A program made the translations under genes and the position numbers. Below are positions 6,098 to 12,948 of a stretch of DNA of 12,948 bases, piece by piece. The DNA is from an uncultured Cellvibrio sp. (GTDB lineage Bacteria; Pseudomonadota; Gammaproteobacteria; Pseudomonadales; Cellvibrionaceae), in the NCBI GenBank assembly GCA_946886255.1, contig CAMPIG010000088.1, positions 1 through 12,948 on the forward strand. Direction: 5' to 3'. The notes under the pieces were generated by a model, which ran no database searches, had not been told where the DNA came from, and saw nothing but the letters and a program-made list of their open reading frames with translations. Position 1 is the first letter of the stretch. Each line of letters begins with the position of its first letter.

Positions 6098-7462
6098 ATG
6101 CTTAAACGCTTGTTAAATTATCTTACTCCCAAGGGCAAATCCACCCATCCCTCCCTGCTCATTGTTCCCCGAGATCAGCATAATATTTCGCGCAAAAACG
6201 TCAGCCCGGCGGCGTTGCGGATCATGCGTCAATTGCAGGAATCCGGCTTCAATGCCTTCCTGGTCGGCGGCGGTGTGCGGGATTTGCTTCTGGACGGGCA
6301 TCCGAAGGATTTCGACGTAGCCACCGACGCCAAGCCGGAAGAGATCAAACGTGTCTTTCGCGGTGCGCGGATCATCGGCCGTCGCTTCCAGATTGTGCAT
6401 GTGCGTATCGGGCGGGAAATTATCGAAGTCACCACCTTTCGCGGCCATCACGATGAAGCCCGCTCGGAAGATGGCATGCTGCTGCGCGACAATGTCTACG
6501 GCACCATCGAAACCGACGCCGTGCGTCGCGACTTCACGGTTAACGCGCTCTACTACAACGCCAAGGACTTTGCCGTCTACGACTACACCGGCGGCCTGGA
6601 AGACCTGAAGCAGCGCCAGTTGCGCATCATTGGCGACCCGATCACGCGCTACAAAGAAGATCCCGTGCGCATGCTGCGTGCAGTGCGTTTTGCAGCCAAG
6701 CTGGGTTTCAGTATCGAACCTAAAACTGCTGATCCGATTTATGAACTGGGTTCACTGCTGCGCAATATTCCTTCGGCGCGCTTGTTTGAAGAAGTGCTGA
6801 AATTGTTTATGGGCGGCTCAGCCACCGCCACCTTTGAGCTGATGCGTGACTATCAATTGCTCGGTTATCTCTTCCCCGGTACCGAAGCCGCGCTGGCAGC
6901 GGGCGACCCCATTGGTGCTGCGCTGATCGAACAAACCATGGTCAACACCGACAAACGCGTGCGCAGCGACAAAACCGTGACTCCCGCGTTTATCTACGCC
7001 GCGCTGCTATGGCCTGCCTTGCAAGCTGAACTGCGCCTTCTGGCGAAGCATATGCCACCCACCCAGGCCTACTTGCAAGCCGCACAAACGATTATCAGCC
7101 AACAGTTGGGGCACACTTCATTACCGAAACGTTTCCTGTTACCCATGCGCGAAATCTGGGATTTGCAGCATCGCCTGCCCCAGCGCCAGGGAATGCGGGC
7201 TTTACGCCTGCTCGATCACCCACGCTTCCGCGCCGCCTATGACTTCCTGCTGATGCGCGAAGCAGCGGGCGAGCAGCTTGACGGGTTGGGCACCTGGTGG
7301 ACTCGCTTCCAGGGCGCTGGTGACGACGAACGCGAACAAATGGTAAAAGACCTTGGCAAACAGGCCGGAGGAAAGGGTAAACCCAGACCCCGTCGACGTG
7401 CGCCACGCAAACCACGCGCTGAGGGCGGCGATGCGAATCCGCCCAGCACGACCAACGATTGA
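6098..7462 (+). CDS. pcnB: Poly(A) polymerase I
   Basis: PcnB adds 3' poly(A) tails to RNA and so promotes decay of mRNA fragments and small RNAs. It belongs to the tRNA nucleotidyltransferase/poly(A) polymerase class II family. From the ATG at 6098 the product is 454 residues, normal for the family. Visible are LVGGGVRD (55-62), the catalytic DFD (71-73, in HPKDFDVATDA), RRFQIVHV (95-102), EVTTFRGHH (110-118), the RRDFTVNALYYN motif and a very basic C-terminal tail (GKGKPRPRRRAPRKPR), as in other PcnB proteins. The frame stays open upstream to a GTG at 5903, adding 65 residues. I prefer 6098 because family similarity begins at MLKRLL, although no good ribosome site precedes it; ATG 6041 has AAGGA only about one base away. 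It heads pcnB-folK-kinase-panB, with folK two bases downstream. Confidence 0.93.
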   Translation: MLKRLLNYLTPKGKSTHPSLLIVPRDQHNISRKNVSPAALRIMRQLQESGFNAFLVGGGVRDLLLDGHPKDFDVATDAKPEEIKRVFRGARIIGRRFQIVHVRIGREIIEVTTFRGHHDEARSEDGMLLRDNVYGTIETDAVRRDFTVNALYYNAKDFAVYDYTGGLEDLKQRQLRIIGDPITRYKEDPVRMLRAVRFAAKLGFSIEPKTADPIYELGSLLRNIPSARLFEEVLKLFMGGSATATFELMRDYQLLGYLFPGTEAALAAGDPIGAALIEQTMVNTDKRVRSDKTVTPAFIYAALLWPALQAELRLLAKHMPPTQAYLQAAQTIISQQLGHTSLPKRFLLPMREIWDLQHRLPQRQGMRALRLLDHPRFRAAYDFLLMREAAGEQLDGLGTWWTRFQGAGDDEREQMVKDLGKQAGGKGKPRPRRRAPRKPRAEGGDANPPSTTND

Positions 7463-7464
7463 TC

Positions 7465-7962
7465 ATGAGCCGCGTTACCCCCGCCATCACGGCATTTATC
7501 GGTTTGGGCAGCAACCTTGAAAACCCGCGCGCTCAGGTTGAACAGGCGTTTGCTGAGTTGGCACAGCTCCCTGATACCCGTCTCACCGGCCAATCACCGT
7601 TGTACCAAAGCACAGCGGTTGGGCCGGGTGAGCAACCGGATTACATCAATGCGGTGGTACGAATCATCACCCATCTCGACCCTTTGGTTTTGCTCGACCA
7701 ATTACAAGCCGTAGAGCAGGCCCACCAACGGGTCCGTCTGGAGCACTGGGGACCGCGTACCCTGGACCTTGACGTGCTGTTGTACGACGGCCAGGTAATT
7801 GACCATCCGCGCCTGCAAGTCCCCCACCCTTACCTGACCCAGCGCAACTTTGTGCTATACCCGCTCGCCGCCATTGACCCGCAATTAGTGTTACCCTGCG
7901 GCACTCGTCTTGCGGCATTATTAGCGCAGACACCCGCTGATGGCTTGCGGGTTATTAACTGA
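7465..7962 (+). CDS. folK: 2-amino-4-hydroxy-6-hydroxymethyldihydropteridine pyrophosphokinase
   Basis: FolK transfers pyrophosphate from ATP to 6-hydroxymethyl-7,8-dihydropterin in cytoplasmic folate synthesis. The 165-residue product has GLGSN (13-17), then YINAV near residue 60, the diagnostic WGPRTLDLDVLLYD (95-108) with the Mg-binding Asp101 and Asp103, and HPRLQVPHPYLTQRNFVLYPL spread over 114-134. The ATG at 7465 comes two bases after the pcnB TGA. An in-frame TTG at 7459 overlaps pcnB but is less likely. The pcnB-folK pairing is common in gammaproteobacteria. Nothing is missing or unusual. Confidence 0.96.
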   Translation: MSRVTPAITAFIGLGSNLENPRAQVEQAFAELAQLPDTRLTGQSPLYQSTAVGPGEQPDYINAVVRIITHLDPLVLLDQLQAVEQAHQRVRLEHWGPRTLDLDVLLYDGQVIDHPRLQVPHPYLTQRNFVLYPLAAIDPQLVLPCGTRLAALLAQTPADGLRVIN

Positions 7963-7999
7963 TCAGGATTTTCCGCCATAACAAATACAGGAGCAGTCA

Positions 8000-8683
8000 G
8001 TGGAAGCCGTATTTGATGAGTTACACCTGGATTTAACCAATGTGCAATTGCCGCGTTACATTGCGGTGGAAGGTTGCATCGGCGTGGGCAAAACCACGCT
8101 CGCGAAAAATATTGCACGCTTATTTAATTACGACGTGCTGCTTGAACAACCGGAAGAAAACCCCTTCCTCGCCCGCTTTTACCAAAACCCGAAAACCGCC
8201 GCCCTGCCCACCCAATTATTCTTTTTATTTCAACGTGCCAATCAGTTGGAGTCATTGCGGCAGGCGGATATTTTTGAACCGGTGCGCGTCGCGGATTTTT
8301 TAATTGAAAAAGATCAACTCTTTGCCCAGGTCACGCTGGATGACGACGAATTGAATATTTATCAACAGGTCTATGACCGCCTGACGATCAATGCGCCGCG
8401 ACCGGATCTGGTGATTTATTTGCAAGCGCCTCTGGATGTATTGGTAGATCGCATTCGCCAACGCGGCGTCGCCATTGAACAACAAATCAGCACGGAGTAT
8501 CTAAAAGCGCTGAACGACGCCTACACGCACTTTTTCCATTATTACGATGGTGCGCCGCTGTTAATTGTGAACGCAAAAGATTTAAACCTGGCGAGCAACC
8601 GCGATCATTTCAAGCAATTGGTTGAATATGTGTTGACTATCAAAAGCGGCCGTCACTATTACAACCCGACACCCGCGCTGTGA
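8000..8683 (+). CDS. Deoxynucleoside kinase (deoxyadenosine/deoxyguanosine kinase type)
   Basis: This 227-residue P-loop kinase phosphorylates deoxynucleosides, most likely purine ones, for dNTP salvage in the cytoplasm. It shows the Walker A GCIGVGKT (25-32), a catalytic-type Glu49 in LLEQPEENPFLARFY (47-61), DFLIEKDQLFA (99-109) in the position of the family's substrate-binding/base motif, and an Arg-rich lid RIRQRG (151-156). The start is GTG at 8000, supported by CAGGAG six bases upstream and by the absence of any other Met near the N-terminus. The gap from folK is 37 bp and to panB 25 bp, so it probably shares the pcnB-folK transcript. Substrate preference (dA, dG or dC) cannot be settled from the sequence alone. 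Confidence 0.9.
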   Translation: MEAVFDELHLDLTNVQLPRYIAVEGCIGVGKTTLAKNIARLFNYDVLLEQPEENPFLARFYQNPKTAALPTQLFFLFQRANQLESLRQADIFEPVRVADFLIEKDQLFAQVTLDDDELNIYQQVYDRLTINAPRPDLVIYLQAPLDVLVDRIRQRGVAIEQQISTEYLKALNDAYTHFFHYYDGAPLLIVNAKDLNLASNRDHFKQLVEYVLTIKSGRHYYNPTPAL

Positions 8684-8708
8684 GTTTCACACGCTGTATT
8701 AAGAGAAT

Positions 8709-9542
8709 ATGTTTATGCCCTACGGAACACCCACAACCGACAGTGCGCTGACCAAACCCGTCACCATCAACACGCTCTACAAATTAAAAAACAGTAACGA
8801 GAAATTTGTGGTGATTTCACTCTACGACGCACACATGGCCGCCATGGCACAAAAGTGCGGCGTGGAAGTGGTGTTGATCGGCGATTCATTGGGCATGACG
8901 GTGCTGGGGTATGACAGCACCATCCCGGTGACCATGGAGCAAATGATTTACCACGTCGAAGCGGTCGCGCGCGGCAATAAAAAATCCCTCATCGTCGGCG
9001 ACTTACCGTTTATGACTTATGCCACACCCGAAGATGCTCTGCGCAACTGCGCGCGCATCATGCAAGCCGGCGCGCACATGGTAAAACTCGAAGGCGGCGC
9101 CTGGCTGGCCGATACAGTTTCCATGCTCGCCGAGCGCGGCATTCCGGTTTGCGCCCACCTGGGATTAACACCTCAGTCGGTGAACAAATTTGGCGGCTTC
9201 CGCGTGCAAGGTCGCTCTCAGGAAGATGCCGATAAAATTCTCGCCGACGCAAAATTACTAGCCGACGCCGGCGCTGACTTGTTAGTCCTTGAGTGTGTTC
9301 CCGCCGAGCTGGGCGCCACCATTACCCGTAGCATCCCCATCCCCACCATCGGCATCGGTGCCGGCCGCGATACCGACGCGCAAGTCCTGGTGATTAATGA
9401 CATTCTCGGACTGACTGAACAACCGCCCAAGTTTTCCAAAAACTTTTTACTGGAAGCGCGGGACATCCCCGGCGCAATGCAAAAATACGTAGCAGACGTG
9501 AAGGCAGGAATTTTTCCGGGTGATGATAATATTTTTAGTTGA
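8709..9542 (+). CDS. panB: 3-methyl-2-oxobutanoate hydroxymethyltransferase
   Basis: PanB transfers a hydroxymethyl group from 5,10-methylene-tetrahydrofolate to 2-oxoisovalerate to give ketopantoate, the first committed step of pantothenate and CoA synthesis. The 277-residue protein is a TIM-barrel of standard length. Visible are IGDSLGM (57-63) and VGDLPFM (96-102), with the metal-binding Asp59 and Asp98, AHMVKLEGG (122-130) with Lys126, LECVPAEL (194-201) with the likely catalytic Glu195, and GIGAGRDTDAQVLV (215-228). Two ATGs compete, at 8709 and 8715. The AAGAGA at 8701-8706 sits better for 8715, so the true protein may be two residues shorter. No panC follows, unlike in Pseudomonas and E. 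coli where panB and panC are adjacent. Confidence 0.95.
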   Translation: MFMPYGTPTTDSALTKPVTINTLYKLKNSNEKFVVISLYDAHMAAMAQKCGVEVVLIGDSLGMTVLGYDSTIPVTMEQMIYHVEAVARGNKKSLIVGDLPFMTYATPEDALRNCARIMQAGAHMVKLEGGAWLADTVSMLAERGIPVCAHLGLTPQSVNKFGGFRVQGRSQEDADKILADAKLLADAGADLLVLECVPAELGATITRSIPIPTIGIGAGRDTDAQVLVINDILGLTEQPPKFSKNFLLEARDIPGAMQKYVADVKAGIFPGDDNIFS

Positions 9543-9679
9543 TATCAAGTAATTCATGTTGAGCGGCTGAGCAGGTTACTGTAGCGGATCGCCGAAGCAC
9601 ATTAGGAGCTGGATCACGGGTGGGATGACGGAGCGGTTAACATGTAGGATTACAAACCGGATCATGAACCAATTTACAA
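9543..9679. other. Convergent intergenic spacer, no gene seen
   Basis: No reading frame with coding character, RNA gene or simple terminator is visible between panB and the second repeat element. A fragment GTAGGATTAC (9643-9652) and nearby CCGGATCATG resemble decayed pieces of the repeat arms, so older copies of the same element may have degenerated here. Confidence 0.4.
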
Positions 9680-9811
9680 GTCGGATTACGAGGCGTTCCG
9701 CCTCTAATTCGACCTACAGTTGAACATCATCTATCGAAGTAGATCGGATTACGATTGAACATCATTTATCGAAGTAGGTCGGATTAGAGGCAGAACGCCT
9801 CGTAATCCGAC
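9680..9811. repeat. Second copy of the inverted-repeat family, expanded form
   Basis: Arms 9680-9717 and 9774-9811 are reverse complements over 36 of 38 bases and share GTCGGATTACG...GACCTAC with the element at 5821-5895. Each arm has its own small hairpin (GAGGC-GTTCC-GCCTC in the left arm), replacing the GCTGCGC core of the first copy. The 56 bases between the arms contain a direct duplication (9720-9786). The element sits between convergent panB and the nitrate reductase fusion, where it could act as a bidirectional terminator. Confidence 0.85.
9720..9786 (+). repeat. Direct duplication nested in the second inverted-repeat element
   Basis: Two 32-base copies, 9720-9751 and 9755-9786, match at 30 of 32 positions. 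Each runs from TTGAACATCAT through ATCGAAGTAG to CGGATTA. The second copy includes the start of the right arm (GTAGGTCGGATTA), so the duplication took in part of the arm and left an extra half-arm inside the element. Confidence 0.85.
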
Positions 9812-9847
9812 AATCGCGTTCAAAACTCACGCAACCATCATTACCAC

Positions 9848-12800
9848 TCAATACACATCCCGCAAATACCGCTTCTGCATATTCAATTTGCGCATGTAGT
9901 TCACCGTATCCACCTCATTAAAACCGCCGTGCTGTGCGACGATTTCTCGCAGTGCATTGTCCACATCCTTGGCCATGCGACTCGCATCACCGCAAACGTA
10001 AAAACATGCTCCATCTTCCAGCCAATTCCAGATTTCAGCGCCGGATTCGCGCATGCGGTCCTGGACATAAATTTTTTGCCCCTGATCGCGGGAGAAGGCG
10101 AGACTGAGTTTAGTGAGGTGGCCATCGCGCAGCTGTGTTTCCAGCTCATCGCGATAATAAAAATCGCTTGCCTGATGTTGCTCCCCAAAGAACAACCAGT
10201 TTTTACCTGTGTCTCCGCGCGCGCGACGCTCTTGCAAAAATCCACGAAAGGGAGCAACTCCCGTGCCCGGACCGACCATAATGACGGGCACATTACCATC
10301 AGCGGGGACACGGAAGTTTTTGTTGCTCTGGACAAAGATCGGCACGGTCATATCCTCTGCACGATCTGCAAGAAAAGTCGAACACACACCTTTGCGAATT
10401 TTTTTACCTTGCTGATAACGCGTATAGCGCACCGCTGATACGGTTAAATGAACTTCATCGGCAAAGGCTTTTGGGCTGGAGGAAATGGAATACAAGCGCG
10501 GCTGCAAGCGTTTGAGTACCGCGAGCCATTCGTCGGCAGAACATTGAATAGGAAATTCATGAAGCAAATCCACCAGCTGCCGGCCCCAGAGCCACGCTTG
10601 CAGTTCGGCTTTATGTTCTGCTTGTAACAATGTTTTCAGTTCATCATTACCCGAGCGCTCCGCAATCAATCTCAAGGCTTCTGGACTCGGGCGGGAAATT
10701 TCAAAGTGTTGTTGCAACGCCTGTTGCAATGGTTTTTCGCGGGCGTCAACCAGCACCGGCGTTTCCAAATTAATATTGAGTTGTTGTGCCATTTCTAGAA
10801 TCAATTCGGGACAATTTTGCGGCCAGACACCGAGCGCATCACCTGCTTCATAAGTGATGCCGGAGTCGCCGAGCGCAAATCCGAATTGCCGCGTGTCTTT
10901 TGCCGCCCCCTCGCTATTAAGGCGACGATTGATAATCAATCGAGCGGGGTAAGGATTGGTTTTGTTGTAGCTAATCTCTGTTTTTGCAGCGGTGTCGGCC
11001 ACCACACCCGATAATTTTTCTGTTGGCGTTTTATCGGTCGGCAAACTGGCGAGCAATTGCGTAAACCACTGTGCCGCCGGGGTTTCAAAATCCGTGTCGC
11101 AATCCAAACGATTCACCAGCGGTTTCGCCCCCAATGCTTGCAGGCGCGCATCCAGATTTTTACCGTGCCCGCAGAATTGTGCGTAATTGGAATCACCTAA
11201 TGCCAATAAACCAAATTGCAACTGGTCAATCTGCGGCGCGTTTTCATCGCACAGTTGTTGCCAGAAATTTTGGCCGTTGTCCGGTGCATCGCCATCGCCA
11301 AAGGTGCTGGTGATACACACCAGATAATTTTCCTGCGTCAGTTGCTCAAGCTGATAATCATCCATGGCATTAACAGTCACGGCCCAACCCGCCTGGCTCG
11401 CTTGTTGTGCAAGATTCTCCGCGAGCGTTTCCGCGTTGCCGGTTTGGGATGCCCATAAAATGGTGAGCGCCGGTTTATTTTCTGCCGGCAGTTCTACCGG
11501 TAATACGCGACTGAACATGCCGGCCAGCAAGCCATTAATCCAGGTGCGTTTGCCGGATTCTACGGGTGCGTCGAACGGCAAACTCGGGACGGCGGCGATC
11601 AAACGCGCACTGGCTTGCAAGCCGCTGACAAAGCCACTGAGGTAACTGCGTTCATCGTCCGACAGCTCCGGTGCCAGCGCCTGCGCCACCCCCACTTTTT
11701 GCGCAAAGGTCTGGATCAGGGTCATGCTGGTTTCCTCGCTCATGGGCGCAAATGTCATCGCTCGTTCAAAGATCGGTGATGCAGGTTCAGCGGCCGGTGC
11801 GCTAGAAAATTCGCGCGCAATCAATTCAACTTTTTTCAGACTCACCGCGCAGAATTTCATCTCCGGCTGTTGTGACACGGCATCAATAGCATCGTTGGTC
11901 ACGGCATTCACAGCGAGTTGCTCACCGTAGACATCGTTCCAGTGAAAGGGCGCAAAACAATTGCCGGGCATGACGCGGTCCGTTACCACCGCCGGCAAAA
12001 TCGCACTGCCGCGCCGGGATGCAAGCTCCACACAATCTTTATTTTTTACCCCGAGTCGCGCCGCGTCGTCGGGATGCAACTCGACAAAAGGTCCGGGATT
12101 CAGTTTGTTGAGCGTGGCGATCTTGCCGGTCTTGGTGAGCGTGTGCCATTGATGTTGCAGGCGCCCGGTGTTCAATACAAAGGGGAAAGCGTCATCCGGC
12201 AATTCTGCGGGTACGAGATAGGGCCGTGACCAGAATACGGCTTTGCCATTGGCGGTGGCGAAATTCAAGCGAGGGCGCTCGCCATTGTTTTCGCGCAGGG
12301 TTTGGCTCACGCCGTCGTTGAGATAGCGAATCGGGTTGCGCGTTTGCTCCTGATCCGGCGAACAGGGCCATTGCAGTGGTGCTTCACGCAGGCGCGCATA
12401 GCTTGCACCGCGCAGGTCGTAACCGGTCTGTGGATTGGCAGCGCCTTTTATTTCTTCAAATACGTCCTCGGCGGATGAGTAGGTGAAAGCGTGTGCATAG
12501 CCCATCTCGCAAGCAATGCGCGCGATGATCTGCCAGTCCGGTAAGGCCGCACCCGGTGGGTCGATGGCTTTTTGCATCAACGTGAGGTTGCGCTCGGAGT
12601 TGATCATTACGCCTTCCGCTTCAGCCCAGAGCGCACCGGGCAACAGGATATCGGCGTAGCGGTTGGTTTCGGTATCAAGGAACGCATCCTGGGTGATCAC
12701 CAGCTCCGCGCGGGTGAGGCCGTCGATTACCGTCTGGCGATTGGGCACGCTGGCCACCGGGTTAGTGCAGATTACCCAACAGGCTTTTATTTCGCCGGCA

Positions 12801-12948
12801 GCCATACGCTCAAATAGATCGATGGTGCCTTTACCTAATGTGCTGGGCAGGCTATCGCGTGGAATCTGCCACAAGTCTTCAACAAAGGCGCGATCGGCCT
12901 CGGCCAGTAAACTGCGCTGACCGGGCAGCCCCGGTCCCATATAACCCA
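9848..12948 (-). CDS. Assimilatory nitrate reductase fused to CysJ-type diflavin reductase (N-terminus beyond window)
   Basis: The frame is open to the window edge, so about 1,030 C-terminal residues are visible (numbered from the Met at 12938-12940). Residues 1 to about 370 are the later half of a NasA/NarB-type Mo-bisMGD nitrate reductase: KACWVICTNPVASVPN (52-67), NRYADILLPGALWAEAEG (93-110), and a molybdopterin-dinucleotide-binding domain with LNTGRLQHQWHTLTKTG (256-272) and PFHWNDVYG (331-339). A linker (about 370-490) includes DERSYLSGFVSGL (429-441), resembling the start of CysJ. Then come a flavodoxin/FMN domain (ASQTGNAETLAENLA 497-511, STFGDGDAPDNG 545-556, LALGDSNYAQFC 579-590), an FAD domain (RLYSISSS 815-822, GVCSTF 851-856), and an NADPH domain (GPGTGVAPFRGFLQER 890-905, SRDQGQKIYVQDRM 950-963, YVCGDASRMAKDV 981-993), ending in RDVY as in CysJ. 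Expected role: cytoplasmic NADPH-driven reduction of nitrate to nitrite. The N-terminal [4Fe-4S] region is not visible. Current annotation pipelines name such fusions bifunctional nitrate reductase/sulfite reductase flavoprotein. Confidence 0.93.
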   Translation of the reverse strand, partial: GYMGPGLPGQRSLLAEADRAFVEDLWQIPRDSLPSTLGKGTIDLFERMAAGEIKACWVICTNPVASVPNRQTVIDGLTRAELVITQDAFLDTETNRYADILLPGALWAEAEGVMINSERNLTLMQKAIDPPGAALPDWQIIARIACEMGYAHAFTYSSAEDVFEEIKGAANPQTGYDLRGASYARLREAPLQWPCSPDQEQTRNPIRYLNDGVSQTLRENNGERPRLNFATANGKAVFWSRPYLVPAELPDDAFPFVLNTGRLQHQWHTLTKTGKIATLNKLNPGPFVELHPDDAARLGVKNKDCVELASRRGSAILPAVVTDRVMPGNCFAPFHWNDVYGEQLAVNAVTNDAIDAVSQQPEMKFCAVSLKKVELIAREFSSAPAAEPASPIFERAMTFAPMSEETSMTLIQTFAQKVGVAQALAPELSDDERSYLSGFVSGLQASARLIAAVPSLPFDAPVESGKRTWINGLLAGMFSRVLPVELPAENKPALTILWASQTGNAETLAENLAQQASQAGWAVTVNAMDDYQLEQLTQENYLVCITSTFGDGDAPDNGQNFWQQLCDENAPQIDQLQFGLLALGDSNYAQFCGHGKNLDARLQALGAKPLVNRLDCDTDFETPAAQWFTQLLASLPTDKTPTEKLSGVVADTAAKTEISYNKTNPYPARLIINRRLNSEGAAKDTRQFGFALGDSGITYEAGDALGVWPQNCPELILEMAQQLNINLETPVLVDAREKPLQQALQQHFEISRPSPEALRLIAERSGNDELKTLLQAEHKAELQAWLWGRQLVDLLHEFPIQCSADEWLAVLKRLQPRLYSISSSPKAFADEVHLTVSAVRYTRYQQGKKIRKGVCSTFLADRAEDMTVPIFVQSNKNFRVPADGNVPVIMVGPGTGVAPFRGFLQERRARGDTGKNWLFFGEQHQASDFYYRDELETQLRDGHLTKLSLAFSRDQGQKIYVQDRMRESGAEIWNWLEDGACFYVCGDASRMAKDVDNALREIVAQHGGFNEVDTVNYMRKLNMQKRYLRDVY

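Noticed and set aside
9929..10438. 169-codon open frame on the + strand opposite the nitrate reductase fusion
   Set aside because: It is a shadow of the NADPH/FAD domain coding sequence, with no recognisable motifs and no ribosome site.

Overview
The window looks like chromosomal DNA of a gammaproteobacterium related to Pseudomonas. Gene order and protein character suggest the Pseudomonadales/Cellvibrionaceae (Cellvibrio-like). This is inference from gene order and motifs, not from a database search. The backbone follows the order I know from Pseudomonas, cbrB - crcZ - pcnB - folK - panB, with two additions: a four-gene molybdenum-hydroxylase operon between crcZ and pcnB, and a deoxynucleoside kinase between folK and panB.

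Region 1 (1-1505): the 3' end of a sigma-54 response regulator, best read as CbrB, ends at 566 and is followed by a strong terminator. The next ~940 bases contain no protein gene but are full of signals. They hold an array of GTTAC/GTAAC half-sites including a perfect TGTTAC-N14-GTAACA palindrome, a possible IHF site, and a well-spaced sigma-54 -24/-12 promoter. A very A-rich, G-poor transcript region of about 357 nt follows, carrying repeated AACAACAA/AATAATAA tracts and ending in a GAAA-loop terminator. This is the architecture of a CrcZ-type small RNA, the decoy that sequesters Hfq/Crc and relieves carbon catabolite repression. It is the most interesting element in the window.

Region 2 (1506-5810): four overlapping genes encode an XdhC/CoxI-type maturation factor, a MocA-like cytidylyltransferase, a [2Fe-2S] small subunit and a Tat-exported molybdopterin large subunit of the isoquinoline 1-oxidoreductase type. 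Together they form a self-contained unit for making, maturing and exporting a two-subunit molybdenum hydroxylase. The operon ends in a perfect 31-bp inverted repeat.

Region 3 (6098-9542): pcnB, folK, a deoxynucleoside kinase and panB lie close together on the + strand and probably form one operon (RNA polyadenylation, folate, deoxynucleoside salvage, pantothenate). No panC follows.

Region 4 (9543-12948): a convergent intergenic region carries a second, more complex copy of the inverted-repeat family. After it, on the - strand and running off the window, is a large fusion of assimilatory nitrate reductase with a CysJ/P450-reductase-type FMN-FAD-NADPH diflavin module. This predicts a single-polypeptide NADPH-dependent nitrate reductase. 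Molybdenum cofactor use links regions 2 and 4, but nothing in the sequence shows that they are regulated together.
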